DNA of 64,000 bases from Coriobacteriaceae bacterium AM113-163 (GCA_027673765.1 JAQDWB010000002.1:63743-127742), one strand, 5' to 3'. Shown: positions 27,869 to 36,250, numbered from the stretch's first letter. Numbers and translations are program-made. The notes: generated by a model not told the origin, from the sequence alone.

Positions 27869-30046
27869 ATGAACTTCCGCTCATCTCTCGCCTGCACCTC
27901 GAGCGATATCGCCCGCTGGGGGCTGCGCTCCGTCCTTAAGCGCCAGGGCGGCGTACTCCCCGGCCGCATCGCCATGAAGATCGACCCCGAGTTGCTGAGC
28001 GACCTCGCGGACCTTGTCGACCGCAGCGTGGTAATCACCGGCACCAACGGTAAGACCACCACCTCCAACCTCATCGCCGATGCCGTTGCCGCCAGCGGCG
28101 CCACTGTGGTATGCAACCGTGCCGGAAACAACATGGAGCCGGGCGTGGTGGGCGCGTTGCTCGAGGCGCGCGGCGATCTTAAGCGTGCCGGCAGCGGCAA
28201 GCGCGTAGGCGTTTTTGAATGCGATGAGCTCTACACAGTGCGCGTCCTGCCCAAGCTCAAGCCGACCTACTTTGTGCTGCTCAACCTGTTCCGCGACCAG
28301 CTAGACCGCTACGGTGAGATCGACCATACCCAAGACGTCATCGCCCATGCGTTGGAGCTCTCTCCGGCAACAACGCTCATCTATAACGCCGACGATCCGC
28401 TGTGCGCCTCGATCGCCGCACGCGTCCCCAACACGAGCATCGCCTTTGGCATCGATGGCGCCACGGGCACCGAGTCCGATCGCATTAGCGACTCGCGTTT
28501 TTGCTCGCAGTGCAACGCGCCGCTGGAGTACGACTATGTGCAGTACGGCCAGCTCGGCGCCTATCATTGTCCTTCGTGCGGCTGGGCCCGCCCTGGGCTT
28601 GTCCGTCGCGTGACGGGCGTGGAACTCGGCTGCGACGGCTACGGCCTTGATCTGAACTTTGGACCCGAGGCACAAGCGCCCGCAACGCACATCGCCACGC
28701 GCTACAACGGCCTGTACATGGTCTACAACGTTGCCGCCGCCTTCTTTGCGGCGCGCGAGTTGGGCGTGGACGCGGCACATCTGCAGCCAACGCTCGATGC
28801 CTACGTCCCCGCCGGCGGACGCATGGGCCGCTGGGAGATCGCCGGCCGTACCGTCGAGGCAAACCTGGCCAAAAATCCCGTGGGCTTCGATCGCCAGATC
28901 CAGTCCATTAAAACGGCAGGCGGCAGGCTCTGCGCCTTCTTCCTGAACGACAACGACGCCGACGGCCACGATGTCTCGTGGATCTACGACGTCGATTTCG
29001 AGCGCATCGCCAATACCCCAGGGCTTATCGCCTTTGTCGGGGGTACGCGCGCGCACGATATGCAGGTACGCCTGAAGTACGCCGGCATCGATGCCGCCAT
29101 CATCTCGAATATCGAGCAGGCGATCGGCGCCGTGGCAGACGAGGAGGCTGGCGATACGTTCTACGCCGTCGCCAACTACACGGCCTTCCCGCCGCTGGTC
29201 AAGGAGCTCGACGAGCTTAAGGGCACCGATGCGAGCTCGGTTGCCTCCCACGCCGTAACGCGCGCCGATGGCAGCGCTGTCCCCACCGACATTGTGCCGG
29301 TCGAGCTCTCGCGCCCCCTGCGCATCGTCTATCTGTACCCCGATGCCCTCAACCTCTACGGCGACGGCGGCAACGTCATTGCCCTCGAGCGCCGCTGCGC
29401 CTGGCGTGGCATTCCCGTGCGCGTGGACGAAGTCCGTATGGGCGAGACGCTCGATCTCACCGACGCCGACATCGTCATGATGGGCGGTGGCTCCGACCGC
29501 GACCAACTGGCCGTGGCACACGAGCTGCTCGCTCAAAAAGACAAGGTCGCAGCCTATGTTGAGGACGGTGGCTCGCTGCTCGCTATCTGCGGCAGCTATC
29601 AGCTGCTCGGCCGTTCGTACTATATGGGCGAGAATCGCATCGATGGCCTGGGCGTCGTTGCCGCCGAAACCGTGCGCGGCTCCGATCGCCTGATCGGCAA
29701 CGTCGCCGTCAAGACCGACCTGGCACCCGAGCCCTTTGTGGGATTCGAGAACCACGGCGGCCGCACCCTGCTCGATGCAGAGGCCACGCCGCTCGGAACG
29801 TCCGTCGTCGTGGGCACCGGCAACAACGGCGACGATGGCTTTGAGGGTCTGATCTACAAGGGAGTCATCGGCACGTACCTGCACGGACCAGCGCTACCCA
29901 AGAACCCCGAGCTCGCCGACTGGCTCATCGCCCACGCCCTTGAGCGCCGTGGCGACGCACAGGCCGCCGCCCTGCTGCCGCTCAAGCCCCTCGACGACAC
30001 CTACGAGCACGCCGCCCACGACGCCGCGATGAAGCTCCTCCCCTAA
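27869..30046 (+). CDS. murT-gatD: MurT-GatD fusion, lipid II isoglutaminyl synthase
   Basis: A 725-residue fusion of two proteins that are separate in staphylococci and pneumococci. Residues 1-450 are MurT: P-loop GTNGKTTT (58-65), a Cys4 zinc ribbon (C212, C215, C234, C237) and the acidic segment NDNDADGHDVSW (360-371). Residues about 482-690 are GatD: the glutamine amidotransferase nucleophile C574 in LLAICGSYQLLG and the catalytic His672 in GTYLHGPALPKNPELADWL. The enzyme amidates D-glutamate of lipid II, making peptidoglycan D-isoglutamine. Fusion would fix the 1:1 complex. A terminator follows, now split by an IS. Confidence 0.93.
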   Translation: MNFRSSLACTSSDIARWGLRSVLKRQGGVLPGRIAMKIDPELLSDLADLVDRSVVITGTNGKTTTSNLIADAVAASGATVVCNRAGNNMEPGVVGALLEARGDLKRAGSGKRVGVFECDELYTVRVLPKLKPTYFVLLNLFRDQLDRYGEIDHTQDVIAHALELSPATTLIYNADDPLCASIAARVPNTSIAFGIDGATGTESDRISDSRFCSQCNAPLEYDYVQYGQLGAYHCPSCGWARPGLVRRVTGVELGCDGYGLDLNFGPEAQAPATHIATRYNGLYMVYNVAAAFFAARELGVDAAHLQPTLDAYVPAGGRMGRWEIAGRTVEANLAKNPVGFDRQIQSIKTAGGRLCAFFLNDNDADGHDVSWIYDVDFERIANTPGLIAFVGGTRAHDMQVRLKYAGIDAAIISNIEQAIGAVADEEAGDTFYAVANYTAFPPLVKELDELKGTDASSVASHAVTRADGSAVPTDIVPVELSRPLRIVYLYPDALNLYGDGGNVIALERRCAWRGIPVRVDEVRMGETLDLTDADIVMMGGGSDRDQLAVAHELLAQKDKVAAYVEDGGSLLAICGSYQLLGRSYYMGENRIDGLGVVAAETVRGSDRLIGNVAVKTDLAPEPFVGFENHGGRTLLDAEATPLGTSVVVGTGNNGDDGFEGLIYKGVIGTYLHGPALPKNPELADWLIAHALERRGDAQAAALLPLKPLDDTYEHAAHDAAMKLLP

Positions 30047-30058
30047 CCACCACAAAGG
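30045..30058 (+). terminator. Left arm of the murT-gatD terminator, split by the IS
   Basis: AACCACCACAAAGG overlaps the stop codon's last bases. Its exact complement, followed by TTTT, is at 31525-31540 on the other side of the IS. Before the insertion the two arms formed a 14-bp stem with a 9-nt loop. Confidence 0.8.
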
Positions 30059-30071
30059 GGACAGTGAACTG

Positions 30072-30104
30072 CCTCCCATTTCTTGGACATCGGGAAATGG
30101 GAGG
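30072..30104 (+). promoter_or_regulatory. Hairpin masking the orfA ribosome site
   Basis: CCTCCCATTTC pairs perfectly with GAAATGGGAGG; the right arm contains the GGGAGG ribosome site of orfA (ATG at 30111). Transcripts entering from outside the element would fold and block transposase translation, a protective device known in other IS elements. Confidence 0.6.
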
Positions 30105-30110
30105 TTTTCC

Positions 30111-30607
30111 ATGAGTATAGATCTCAGGTCGAAGCACGACCTGGAGTCCAGGAGGCGGGCCGTCGAGCTCTTCGACGCCGGCGTCGGCTGCAAGCCGGCG
30201 GCCGAGGCCCTGTCCGTCCCCCGCGAGACCGTGAGAGAATGGCAGTGGGTATACCGGGCGTTCGGAAGCGAGGCGCTGCTGTCCATGGGCGGGAAACAAT
30301 CCAGGTACACATTCGAGCAGAGGGTCGCCGCGGCGTCGGCCGTGGTCGACGGCGGGATGGCGAAGACCGACGCCATGGCCGAGTTCGGGATCAGGTCGAA
30401 GTCCCCGCTGGAGCGCTGGTGCAGGCTCTACCGCGAGGGCGGCGCCGAGGCGCTGCGGCCCCGCCCGAAGGGCAGGCCGAGGGGGTCGAGGTCGAAACCC
30501 CGGGCCCGCACCCGCGAGCAGGAGCTCGAGGAGCGCTGCCGCAGGCTCGAGGCCGAGGTCGCCTACCTAAAAAATTGCGCGCCCTGGTCGAGCGGGACGG
30601 GCTCTGA
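30111..30607 (+). CDS. IS3-family OrfA, with a frame break in the A-run near its end
   Basis: About 165 residues. The first helix-turn-helix is in residues 10-50 (ELFDAGVGCKPAAEALSVPR), the second in about 66-105 (GGMAKTDAMAEFGIRSKSPL), followed by a leucine zipper (EQELEERCRRLEAEVAYLK). The zero frame runs past the run of six A residues (30569-30574) into sequence without protein character. The family-typical tail (LKKLRALVERDGL, stop at 30605-30607) is in the -1 frame. Either a base was lost from a seven-A run or a frameshift is used there. OrfA normally guides OrfB or forms the OrfAB transposase by frameshifting. Confidence 0.75.
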
Positions 30608-30627
30608 CCAGGGCGGCGGCCGAGGCG

Positions 30628-31479
30628 GTGAGGGCGCTGAGGGCGGAGGGGCACTCCCTGCGCCACCTGCTGGAGTGCTCGGGGCTCAGGAGGTCGACCT
30701 ACTACTACGCGCTGGCGCACCCGCGGAGGCCGACCAGGCCCGAGCTGCGCGGCGCCGCGGCCGAGATATTCTCGCGCACCGCCAACGGCTGCGGGCACCG
30801 GCAGATAGCCATGTGCCTGCGCGCCGAGCTGGGCGCGGTCGTGGCCGACAAGACCGTGCTCAAGATGATGCGCGAGATGGGCATCCGGTGCGGGATACGC
30901 CGCCGGGGCTCCCGCCGCCGGTACAGCTCCTACAGGGGGCTCGTGGGGAGTACGTTCGAGAACGTCATCGCGAGGGACTTCGGCGCCGAGGGGCCGTGGC
31001 AGAAGCTCGGCACCGACGTCACCGAGTTCAAGGTCGCCGGCGCCAAGGCCTACTGGGCCCCGGTGCTCGACTTCTGCACGAAGGAGATCGTGGCGAGCGA
31101 CATATCGACCTCGCCGGACCTCGCCCAGCAGCACAGGATGCTCGACCGGCTCCTCGAGGCCCTGCCCGACGGGGCGGCGCCGACCATGCACTCGGACATG
31201 GGCTGGCAGTACCAGCACGAGTCCTACACCTCCAGGCTGGAGGGGGCGGGCATCACCCAGAGCATGTCGCGCAAGGGGAACTGCATCGACAACGCCGCCA
31301 CCGAGCAGCTCTTCGGCCACGTGAAGGACGAGTTCTACCGCGGCAGGGAGTGGGGCAGCTTCGAGGACTTCAAGCGCGACCTGGAAGGGTACATAGCCCA
31401 TTGGAACACGCGGCGCAGGCAGGTAAGATTGAAGGGCCTGACGCCGGAGGAGTTCCGGAGCCGGGCCCTTGCGGCGTAG
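30628..31479 (+). CDS. IS3-family OrfB transposase (DDE)
   Basis: About 283 residues from the GTG at 30628; the frame is open further upstream (CTG at 30604), consistent with production as an OrfAB fusion. HTH_21 is at the start (HSLRHLLECSGLRRSTYYYA). The integrase core shows all three acidic residues: Asp in KLGTDVTEF, Asp in MHSDMGWQYQ and Glu in NAATEQLFGHVKDEFYRG. It looks intact. No separate start with a good ribosome site is present. Confidence 0.88.
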   Translation: MRALRAEGHSLRHLLECSGLRRSTYYYALAHPRRPTRPELRGAAAEIFSRTANGCGHRQIAMCLRAELGAVVADKTVLKMMREMGIRCGIRRRGSRRRYSSYRGLVGSTFENVIARDFGAEGPWQKLGTDVTEFKVAGAKAYWAPVLDFCTKEIVASDISTSPDLAQQHRMLDRLLEALPDGAAPTMHSDMGWQYQHESYTSRLEGAGITQSMSRKGNCIDNAATEQLFGHVKDEFYRGREWGSFEDFKRDLEGYIAHWNTRRRQVRLKGLTPEEFRSRALAA

Positions 31480-31524
31480 TCGCTATTTATTCACTCCAAG
31501 TTTCGGGGCGCAGTTCAACAGGCA

Positions 31525-31540
31525 CCTTTGTGGTGGTTTT
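31525..31540 (+). terminator. Right arm of the split murT-gatD terminator
   Basis: CCTTTGTGGTGGTT followed by TT; exact complement of 30045-30058. A close second copy of this arm (CCTTTGTGGTGGTTTTT) is at 31721-31737. Confidence 0.8.
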
Positions 31541-31559
31541 GATCTGCCACGTTTGTTTG

Positions 31560-31694
31560 TCTCGATCTGTAACATCTAGGCCGTTGAAAGTCGTCTTACT
31601 GTTACAGATTGAGATGTTCGCCCCGACTGCCGCCGTCTGTCTCGATCTGTAACAGATAGAGCCGATTTGCCCGCCCAGATGTTACAGATTGAGA
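31560..31694. repeat. Two tandem hairpin repeats with 80-bp period
   Basis: TCTCGATCTGTAACA occurs at 31560-31574 and 31640-31654. TGTTACAGATTGAGA, its complement except for one G-T pair, occurs at 31600-31614 and 31680-31694. Each unit is a 15-bp stem with a different 25-nt loop, spaced exactly 80 bp. Nothing is encoded here. Confidence 0.8.
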
Positions 31695-31778
31695 TATTTG
31701 AAAATCGAAATAGAAACCCACTCCTTTGTGGTGGTTTTTCAATCTGCCAACGATATGTGAACAGATAAAAAAGTCTGC

Positions 31779-31784
31779 TATACT
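31779..31784 (+). promoter_or_regulatory. -10 element of tRNA-Glu
   Basis: TATACT ends 10 bases before the tRNA 5' end. No convincing -35 is visible at the usual spacing. Confidence 0.5.
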
Positions 31785-31794
31785 CTTTCCCGCT

Positions 31795-31871
31795 GTCCCC
31801 ATCGTCTAGCGGCCAAGGACGCCACCCTTTCAAGGTGGATATCGCGGGTTCGAATCCCGCTGGGGGCACCA
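31795..31871 (+). tRNA. tRNA-Glu (anticodon TTC), CCA encoded
   Basis: A cloverleaf with acceptor GTCCCCA/TGGGGGC, anticodon stem CCACC/GGTGG around the loop CTTTCAA (anticodon TTC) and T-arm GCGGGTTCGAATCCCGC, then A-CCA. The product is the substrate for glutamyl-tRNA synthetase and, misacylated onto tRNA-Gln, is linked to the GatCAB route at 60-64 kb. Confidence 0.95.
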
Positions 31872-31882
31872 CAGAATCTGAG

Positions 31883-31915
31883 AAGCCCGTTACCAATTCG
31901 GTGGCGGGCTTTTTA
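31883..31915 (+). terminator. Terminator of tRNA-Glu
   Basis: AAGCCCG pairs with CGGGCTT, with an inner ACC/GGT, followed by TTTTT. Confidence 0.85.
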
Positions 31916-32003
31916 CTGCCCATGCGCCGGGATTCGAACCCGGCAGGGTGCGGATCCCGGCAAATCGGTAGCAAAACGGACTCCAAAGCGTCCTTCGCAA
32001 ACA

Positions 32004-32038
32004 AAAGCCGGGGCCCGCGCGATGCGGACCCCGGCTTT
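32004..32038 (-). terminator. Terminator of glnN
   Basis: AAAGCCGGGG (32004-32013) pairs with CCCCGGCTTT (32029-32038); on the minus strand it is followed by TGTTTGC. It lies 27 bases past the glutamine synthetase stop. Confidence 0.85.
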
Positions 32039-32065
32039 CAACCGTGACGGTATGCTGTCCCAGTC

Positions 32066-34153
32066 CTATACGTAGAACAGGATGTCGTCGTAGGTCGGAA
32101 CCGGCCAGTAGTCGGCGGCCACGATCTCCTCCATGGCATCCACGGCGGCGCGCAGCGCATCCATAGCGGGAACGACCTCGTGTGCATACACGTTGGCCTG
32201 CTCCTGGCCATCGAGACCCTCGGCCTTCTGATGCACGGCGTCGAGCGCCTTGATGGAGTCGTTGATGGTGGTGATGCCGTTGCAGAGCTTGTTGAGCGTG
32301 TTCTGCTCGCACTGCATGGCAGCCTCGGCACCGGCGGCACGAATAGTCTCAAGGCCCTTAGCGACCTTGGTGGCATAGGCAGTAATGACCGGGCGATAGG
32401 TACGACGCGCCTCGCGAACCATCGTGGTGGCCTCGATGTTCATGAGCTTGTTGTACTTCTCGAGCTTGCAATCGTAGCGGCACTGGGCCTCAGCCTTAGT
32501 CAGGACACCCGTCTCCTCAAAGAGCGCAATGGCCTTATCGGAAACAAAGGCGGGCAGGGCGTCGGCCGTGGTCTTGTTGTTGGCAAGGCCGCGCTTCTCG
32601 GCCTCGACGGGCCACTCGTCGGAGTAGCCATCGCCGGAGAAGAGGATGCGCTGGTGGTCGGTCAGGACCTTCTTGCAGTACTCGAGCGCGGCGTCCTGGA
32701 ACTCATCCTCGGGCGTACCCTCAAGCGCGTCGGCGAAGGACTTGAGCGACTTGGCCACGGCGGCATCGAGCACCAGGTTGGAGTCGGAGACGTTCTGCTC
32801 GGAGCCGCAGGCACGGAACTCGAACTTGTTGCCGGTGAAGGCAAACGGGGAGGTGCGGTTGCGGTCGGTGTTGTCCTGCATCAGCTTGGGCAGGGTATCG
32901 GCGCCCAGGTCGAGCACGCCGCGCGTGGCATGGACGGAAGCCTTGCCATCGATGATCTTCTCGACGACCTCGGTAAGCTGGTCGCCCAGGAAGATGGACA
33001 TAATCGCCGGAGGAGCCTCGTTGGCGCCCAAACGATGATCGTTGCCGGCCGAGGCAACGGAGGCACGCAGGAGCTCCTGATAGTTATCGACGGCCTCGAT
33101 CACCGCGGTGAGGAAGACGATGAACTGCAGGTTGTCGAGCGGGGTGTCGCCCGGATCGAGCAGATTCTCGGACTCGGTGCCAAGCGACCAGTTGTTGTGC
33201 TTGCCCGAACCGTTGATGCCCTCGAAGGGCTTCTCGTGCAGCAGGCAGACCAAGTCGTGGCGGGAGGCGATGAGCTTCATCTTCTCCATCATGACCAGAT
33301 TCTGGTCGATGGCCTCGTTGACCTCGCCATAGACAGGGGCAAGCTCATGCTGGCAGGGAGCAACCTCGTTGTGCTTGGTCTTGGCGGGAATGCCAAGAGC
33401 CCACAGTTCATCGTCCAGATCCTTCATATAGGCCGAGACGGTGGGACGGATAGCGCCAAAGTAGTGCTCCTCGAGCTCCTGGCCCTTGCAGGGAGCAGCA
33501 CCAAAGAGGGTGCGGCCGGTGATGACCAGGTCCTTACGCTTGCGATAGGCGTCCTTCTTGATCAGGAAGTACTCCTGCTCGTCGCCCACGGAAGGAACGA
33601 CCTTCTTGGGGGTCTTGCCGAACAGCGCCAAAACGCGCTTGGACTCACGCGAGAGCGCGGTCATGGAGCGCAGCAGCGGGGTCTTCTTGTCCAGGGCCTC
33701 GCCCGTGTAGGAGCAGAAAGCCGTGGGAATGCACAGGACATCGTCCTTGATAAAGGCGGGGCTAGTGGGATCCCAAGCGGTGTAGCCACGGGCCTCGAAG
33801 GTGGCGCGCAGGCCGCCGTTGGGGAAGCTCGAGGCATCGGGCTCGCCCTGGATGAGGTTCTTGCCCGTAAACTTGGTAATGGCGGTGCCGTCGTGGTTGG
33901 GCTCCAGGAAGCTGTCGTGCTTCTCGGAAGTAATGCCCGAAAGCGGCTGGAACCAGTGCGCGTAGTGCGTCGCGCCCTTGGAGATGGCCCAGACCTTCAT
34001 GGCGTGGGCAACGGCGTTGGCCACATCCAGGTCGAGCGGCTCACCGCCCTCGAGGGTTGCAGCAAGGCGCTTCCAAATGTCCTTGGGGAGGTAGTCCTTC
34101 ATGACTTCCTCAGAGAACACCATGGTCCCGAAGCGGTCAGTAAGTTCGGCCAT
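32066..34153 (-). CDS. glnN: Glutamine synthetase type III
   Basis: A 695-residue GSIII enzyme making glutamine from glutamate, ammonia and ATP. The N-terminal GSIII domain is present ([20 protein letters not shown]). Catalytic segments include [24 protein letters not shown], the nucleotide/ammonia site [14 protein letters not shown] and [11 protein letters not shown]. Length is typical for GSIII, about 250 residues longer than GSI. The start is the ATG at 34153 (GGGAG upstream). Upstream dyads probably carry nitrogen control. Confidence 0.95.
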   Translation of the reverse strand: MAELTDRFGTMVFSEEVMKDYLPKDIWKRLAATLEGGEPLDLDVANAVAHAMKVWAISKGATHYAHWFQPLSGITSEKHDSFLEPNHDGTAITKFTGKNLIQGEPDASSFPNGGLRATFEARGYTAWDPTSPAFIKDDVLCIPTAFCSYTGEALDKKTPLLRSMTALSRESKRVLALFGKTPKKVVPSVGDEQEYFLIKKDAYRKRKDLVITGRTLFGAAPCKGQELEEHYFGAIRPTVSAYMKDLDDELWALGIPAKTKHNEVAPCQHELAPVYGEVNEAIDQNLVMMEKMKLIASRHDLVCLLHEKPFEGINGSGKHNNWSLGTESENLLDPGDTPLDNLQFIVFLTAVIEAVDNYQELLRASVASAGNDHRLGANEAPPAIMSIFLGDQLTEVVEKIIDGKASVHATRGVLDLGADTLPKLMQDNTDRNRTSPFAFTGNKFEFRACGSEQNVSDSNLVLDAAVAKSLKSFADALEGTPEDEFQDAALEYCKKVLTDHQRILFSGDGYSDEWPVEAEKRGLANNKTTADALPAFVSDKAIALFEETGVLTKAEAQCRYDCKLEKYNKLMNIEATTMVREARRTYRPVITAYATKVAKGLETIRAAGAEAAMQCEQNTLNKLCNGITTINDSIKALDAVHQKAEGLDGQEQANVYAHEVVPAMDALRAAVDAMEEIVAADYWPVPTYDDILFYV

Positions 34154-34232
34154 ACGGAACTCCCTTCGTATCGGCACCGCGTGAGAAGCGGTGTTGATTA
34201 CTAACGAACGAGTCATAGCTTAGACTCGCCGT

Positions 34233-34270
34233 GTTTCCGCGACATTACCGTTATGTTGCTGTCGCGAAAC
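34233..34270. promoter_or_regulatory. Dyad upstream of glnN
   Basis: GTTTCCGCGACA (34233-34244) and TGTCGCGAAAC (34260-34270) form an inverted repeat with one unpaired base; the spacer has a smaller ACAT/ATGT dyad. Its place 80-117 bases before glnN suggests a nitrogen-responsive operator. The regulator is unknown. Confidence 0.45.
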
Positions 34271-34363
34271 CAATCAATGAGGTTACCCTATCGAGGCGGC
34301 GTTGCCACCCTCAACAGCCAATCAACTGTATAAATTGCAGACCTCTCCCCATGGTTAAGGGTA

Positions 34364-34439
34364 GTCAATGTAGGATGGGACTCTATTAACTGGTATTTCG
34401 CATCAGATACCATTCAATATAGCCCCATCCTACATTGAC
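34364..34439. repeat. 76-bp long inverted repeat
   Basis: Two 33-bp arms (34364-34396, 34407-34439) match at 29 positions and enclose the 10-nt loop TTCGCATCAG. There is no coding capacity and no T-run. It lies between the divergent glnN and metF genes and could be a miniature transposable element or a structured RNA. Confidence 0.8.
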
Positions 34440-34579
34440 CGCCCTGTTATAGGAAATGCCGATAGCGAAGCATTTTCGATTGGTATCACCAAATCGCGAG
34501 AGAAATTCCATCTTAGCGCAGTGGTGCTGTAGAATCCTTGCAACAAAACATCGCACCTAGGCAGCTAAAGGAGCACGAT

Positions 34580-35452
34580 ATGCGCGTCGACGAGGTTTTT
34601 AAGCAGGCAGCATCCCAGGGCACCGCGCCCATTTCGTTTGAGATGTTCCCGCCCAAGGGCGAGCTTACCCTCGATACGGCTCGCGAGGTGGCAGGCAATC
34701 TGTGCAAGCTTTCGCCGAGCTTTGTCTCGGTCACCTGCTCGGCCGGCGGCTCGGGCAACGGTACTACCACCGCCCCCATCGCGCATATGATTACGAGCGA
34801 ATTCGATACGCCCTCGGTGGCGCACCTCACCTGCGTTGGCCGCACGCATGCCGATATCGCCGCCAAGATCGACGAATACCGCACCGCCGGCGTTGAAAAC
34901 ATCCTGGCCCTGCGCGGCGATCTTCCCGCTGGCGCGACCGAGGACGACAAGCCCGCCTCGGACTACGCCTATGCCCGCGACCTCATCCCCGAGCTCGTCG
35001 ACGCCGGCTTTTGCGTGGGCGCCGCAGCCTACCCCGAGGGCCACATTGCCTGCGAGGATCTCAACCTCTCGGTCGAATACCTCAAGCAAAAACAGGACGC
35101 CGGCGCGAGCTTCTTTGTGACGCAGCTCTTTTTTGATAACGAGTGCTTCTACCGTTTTCGCGAGCTTGCCGACAAGGCAGGTATCACCGTGCCCATTACC
35201 GCGGGCATCATGCCGTTTATGGGCAAGTCACAGATCAGCCGCATGGTCTTTATGTGCGGCGCGTCGCTGCCCTCCCCCGTCATCAAGATCCTCGCCAAGT
35301 ACGAGAACGACCCCGAGAGCCTGCAGGCAGCCGGTGTAGATTATGCTGCCCGTCAGCTTTGCGACCTCAAGGAGCACGGCGCCGACGGCCTACACCTGTA
35401 CACTATGAATCGTCCTGCGATCGCCGCAACCATTATGGAGCGCCTGGGGTAA
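34580..35452 (+). CDS. metF: 5,10-methylenetetrahydrofolate reductase
   Basis: A 290-residue flavoprotein that makes 5-methyl-THF for methionine synthesis. It has the MetF pattern: PISFEMFPPKGE near the start with the active-site Glu, SFVSVTCSAGGSG, LALRGDLPAG and the C-terminal FVTQLFFDNECFYRF, PITAGIMPF. The start is the ATG at 34580 after AAAGGAG. The stop overlaps the start of the next gene (TAATG), the first step of a methionine operon. Confidence 0.96.
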   Translation: MRVDEVFKQAASQGTAPISFEMFPPKGELTLDTAREVAGNLCKLSPSFVSVTCSAGGSGNGTTTAPIAHMITSEFDTPSVAHLTCVGRTHADIAAKIDEYRTAGVENILALRGDLPAGATEDDKPASDYAYARDLIPELVDAGFCVGAAAYPEGHIACEDLNLSVEYLKQKQDAGASFFVTQLFFDNECFYRFRELADKAGITVPITAGIMPFMGKSQISRMVFMCGASLPSPVIKILAKYENDPESLQAAGVDYAARQLCDLKEHGADGLHLYTMNRPAIAATIMERLG

Positions 35453-36240
35453 TGGAAAAACCGCACATCGATACAGCTTTTGGTGAAGTGCCGGCCGACC
35501 TTGCGTCGCCGGCGCTCTACCGTATCGATGATGCCCGCCATCCCCGAGTCGACCGTGCCGAGATGCTGCGCTACCTGGGCTACGGCGGTCAGCAGATTGA
35601 GCCCGAACTGTCGCAGCGTATTGAGCTTGTCGTTGAGCGTCTGGAGCTGGACATTAAACCCCGTGGCGTGCGACGCGTGTTTGCCGTCGATGCCACGGGT
35701 GTGGACGAGCAGGGAGAACCCTGCATCCGTCTGGATGGCACCAACGTTGAGCTGCGCGGCCGCGATATCTATCGCCACCTCAAAGACGCCCGCTTTGCCG
35801 CACTCATGGCATGCACCCTCGGCATGGAAGCCGAGCGTCGCCTGCGCACCACGGGAGCCCAGCAGCCCCTGGAGGGAGCCGTGCTCGATGCCGCGTGCTC
35901 CGCCTATGTGGAAGCTGCCGTCGAACAGATGGACCAGCAGGTCAAGACTGCGGCTGCCGTCCACGGGCTTGCCGGCAACTGGCGCTTCAGTCCCGGCTAC
36001 GGCGACTGCCCGCTCACGGCACAGCGCTCGATCGTGGCTGCACTCAACGCTACACGGCTCATCGGGCTTACCGTCACACCTACCAGCCTGCTCATGCCCA
36101 CCAAGAGCGTGACCGCGGTGATCGGTCTGTTTGACGGCGAGGTCCACGACGCCCAGAGCCGCCCCACCTGCAATATCTGCCGCATGCGCGAGCACTGCCG
36201 CTTCCGCGCCGCCCACACCACCTGCTATTCCAGCCATTAG
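35452..36240 (+). CDS. Stand-alone MetH activation-domain protein
   Basis: A 262-residue protein corresponding to the C-terminal reactivation domain of cobalamin-dependent methionine synthase, which binds SAM and re-methylates inactive cob(II)alamin. Typical features are EMLRYLGYGGQQIEP, the C-terminal GNWRFSPGYGDCPL with the RxxPGYG-like SAM loop, and TPTSLLMPTKSVTAVIG. It ends with a cysteine-rich tail (CNICRMREHCRF...C), as in short MetH-associated proteins. Its start overlaps the metF stop, and it directly precedes a MetH that lacks this domain. Confidence 0.9.
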   Translation: MEKPHIDTAFGEVPADLASPALYRIDDARHPRVDRAEMLRYLGYGGQQIEPELSQRIELVVERLELDIKPRGVRRVFAVDATGVDEQGEPCIRLDGTNVELRGRDIYRHLKDARFAALMACTLGMEAERRLRTTGAQQPLEGAVLDAACSAYVEAAVEQMDQQVKTAAAVHGLAGNWRFSPGYGDCPLTAQRSIVAALNATRLIGLTVTPTSLLMPTKSVTAVIGLFDGEVHDAQSRPTCNICRMREHCRFRAAHTTCYSSH

Positions 36241-36250
36241 GAGCTCATCG

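Larger units (their letters stand above)
30065..31517 (+). mobile_element. IS3-family insertion sequence
   Basis: A 1453-bp element with imperfect terminal inverted repeats starting TGAACTGC (30065-30087 and 31495-31517), flanked by the 4-bp direct repeat ACAG (30061-30064, 31518-31521). It carries an orfA (two helix-turn-helix domains plus leucine zipper) and an orfB (DDE integrase), the normal IS3 plan. A subterminal hairpin (30072-30082 with 30094-30104) covers the orfA ribosome site. The element is more GC-rich than its flanks. It inserted into the loop of the murT-gatD terminator. Confidence 0.9.

Noticed and set aside
28301-29884. A 527-codon minus-strand open frame opposite murT-gatD
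   Set aside because: The plus strand encodes clear MurT and GatD motifs; the antisense product has none.
31560-31694. A CRISPR array
   Set aside because: Only two units, the repeat is an interrupted inverted repeat, and there are no cas genes.
31926-31944. A second tRNA on the minus strand after tRNA-Glu
   Set aside because: Only a T-arm (GCCGGGTTCGAATCCCGGC) is present; no matching acceptor, D-arm or anticodon arm was found. It may be a tRNA fragment.
31576-32004. A minus-strand open frame containing PPAGFEPA
   Set aside because: This peptide is the well-known false translation of a tRNA T-arm; the frame crosses tRNA-Glu.
32180-34204. A 674-codon plus-strand open frame opposite glnN
   Set aside because: Low-complexity translation, no ribosome site, fully inside a well-identified gene.
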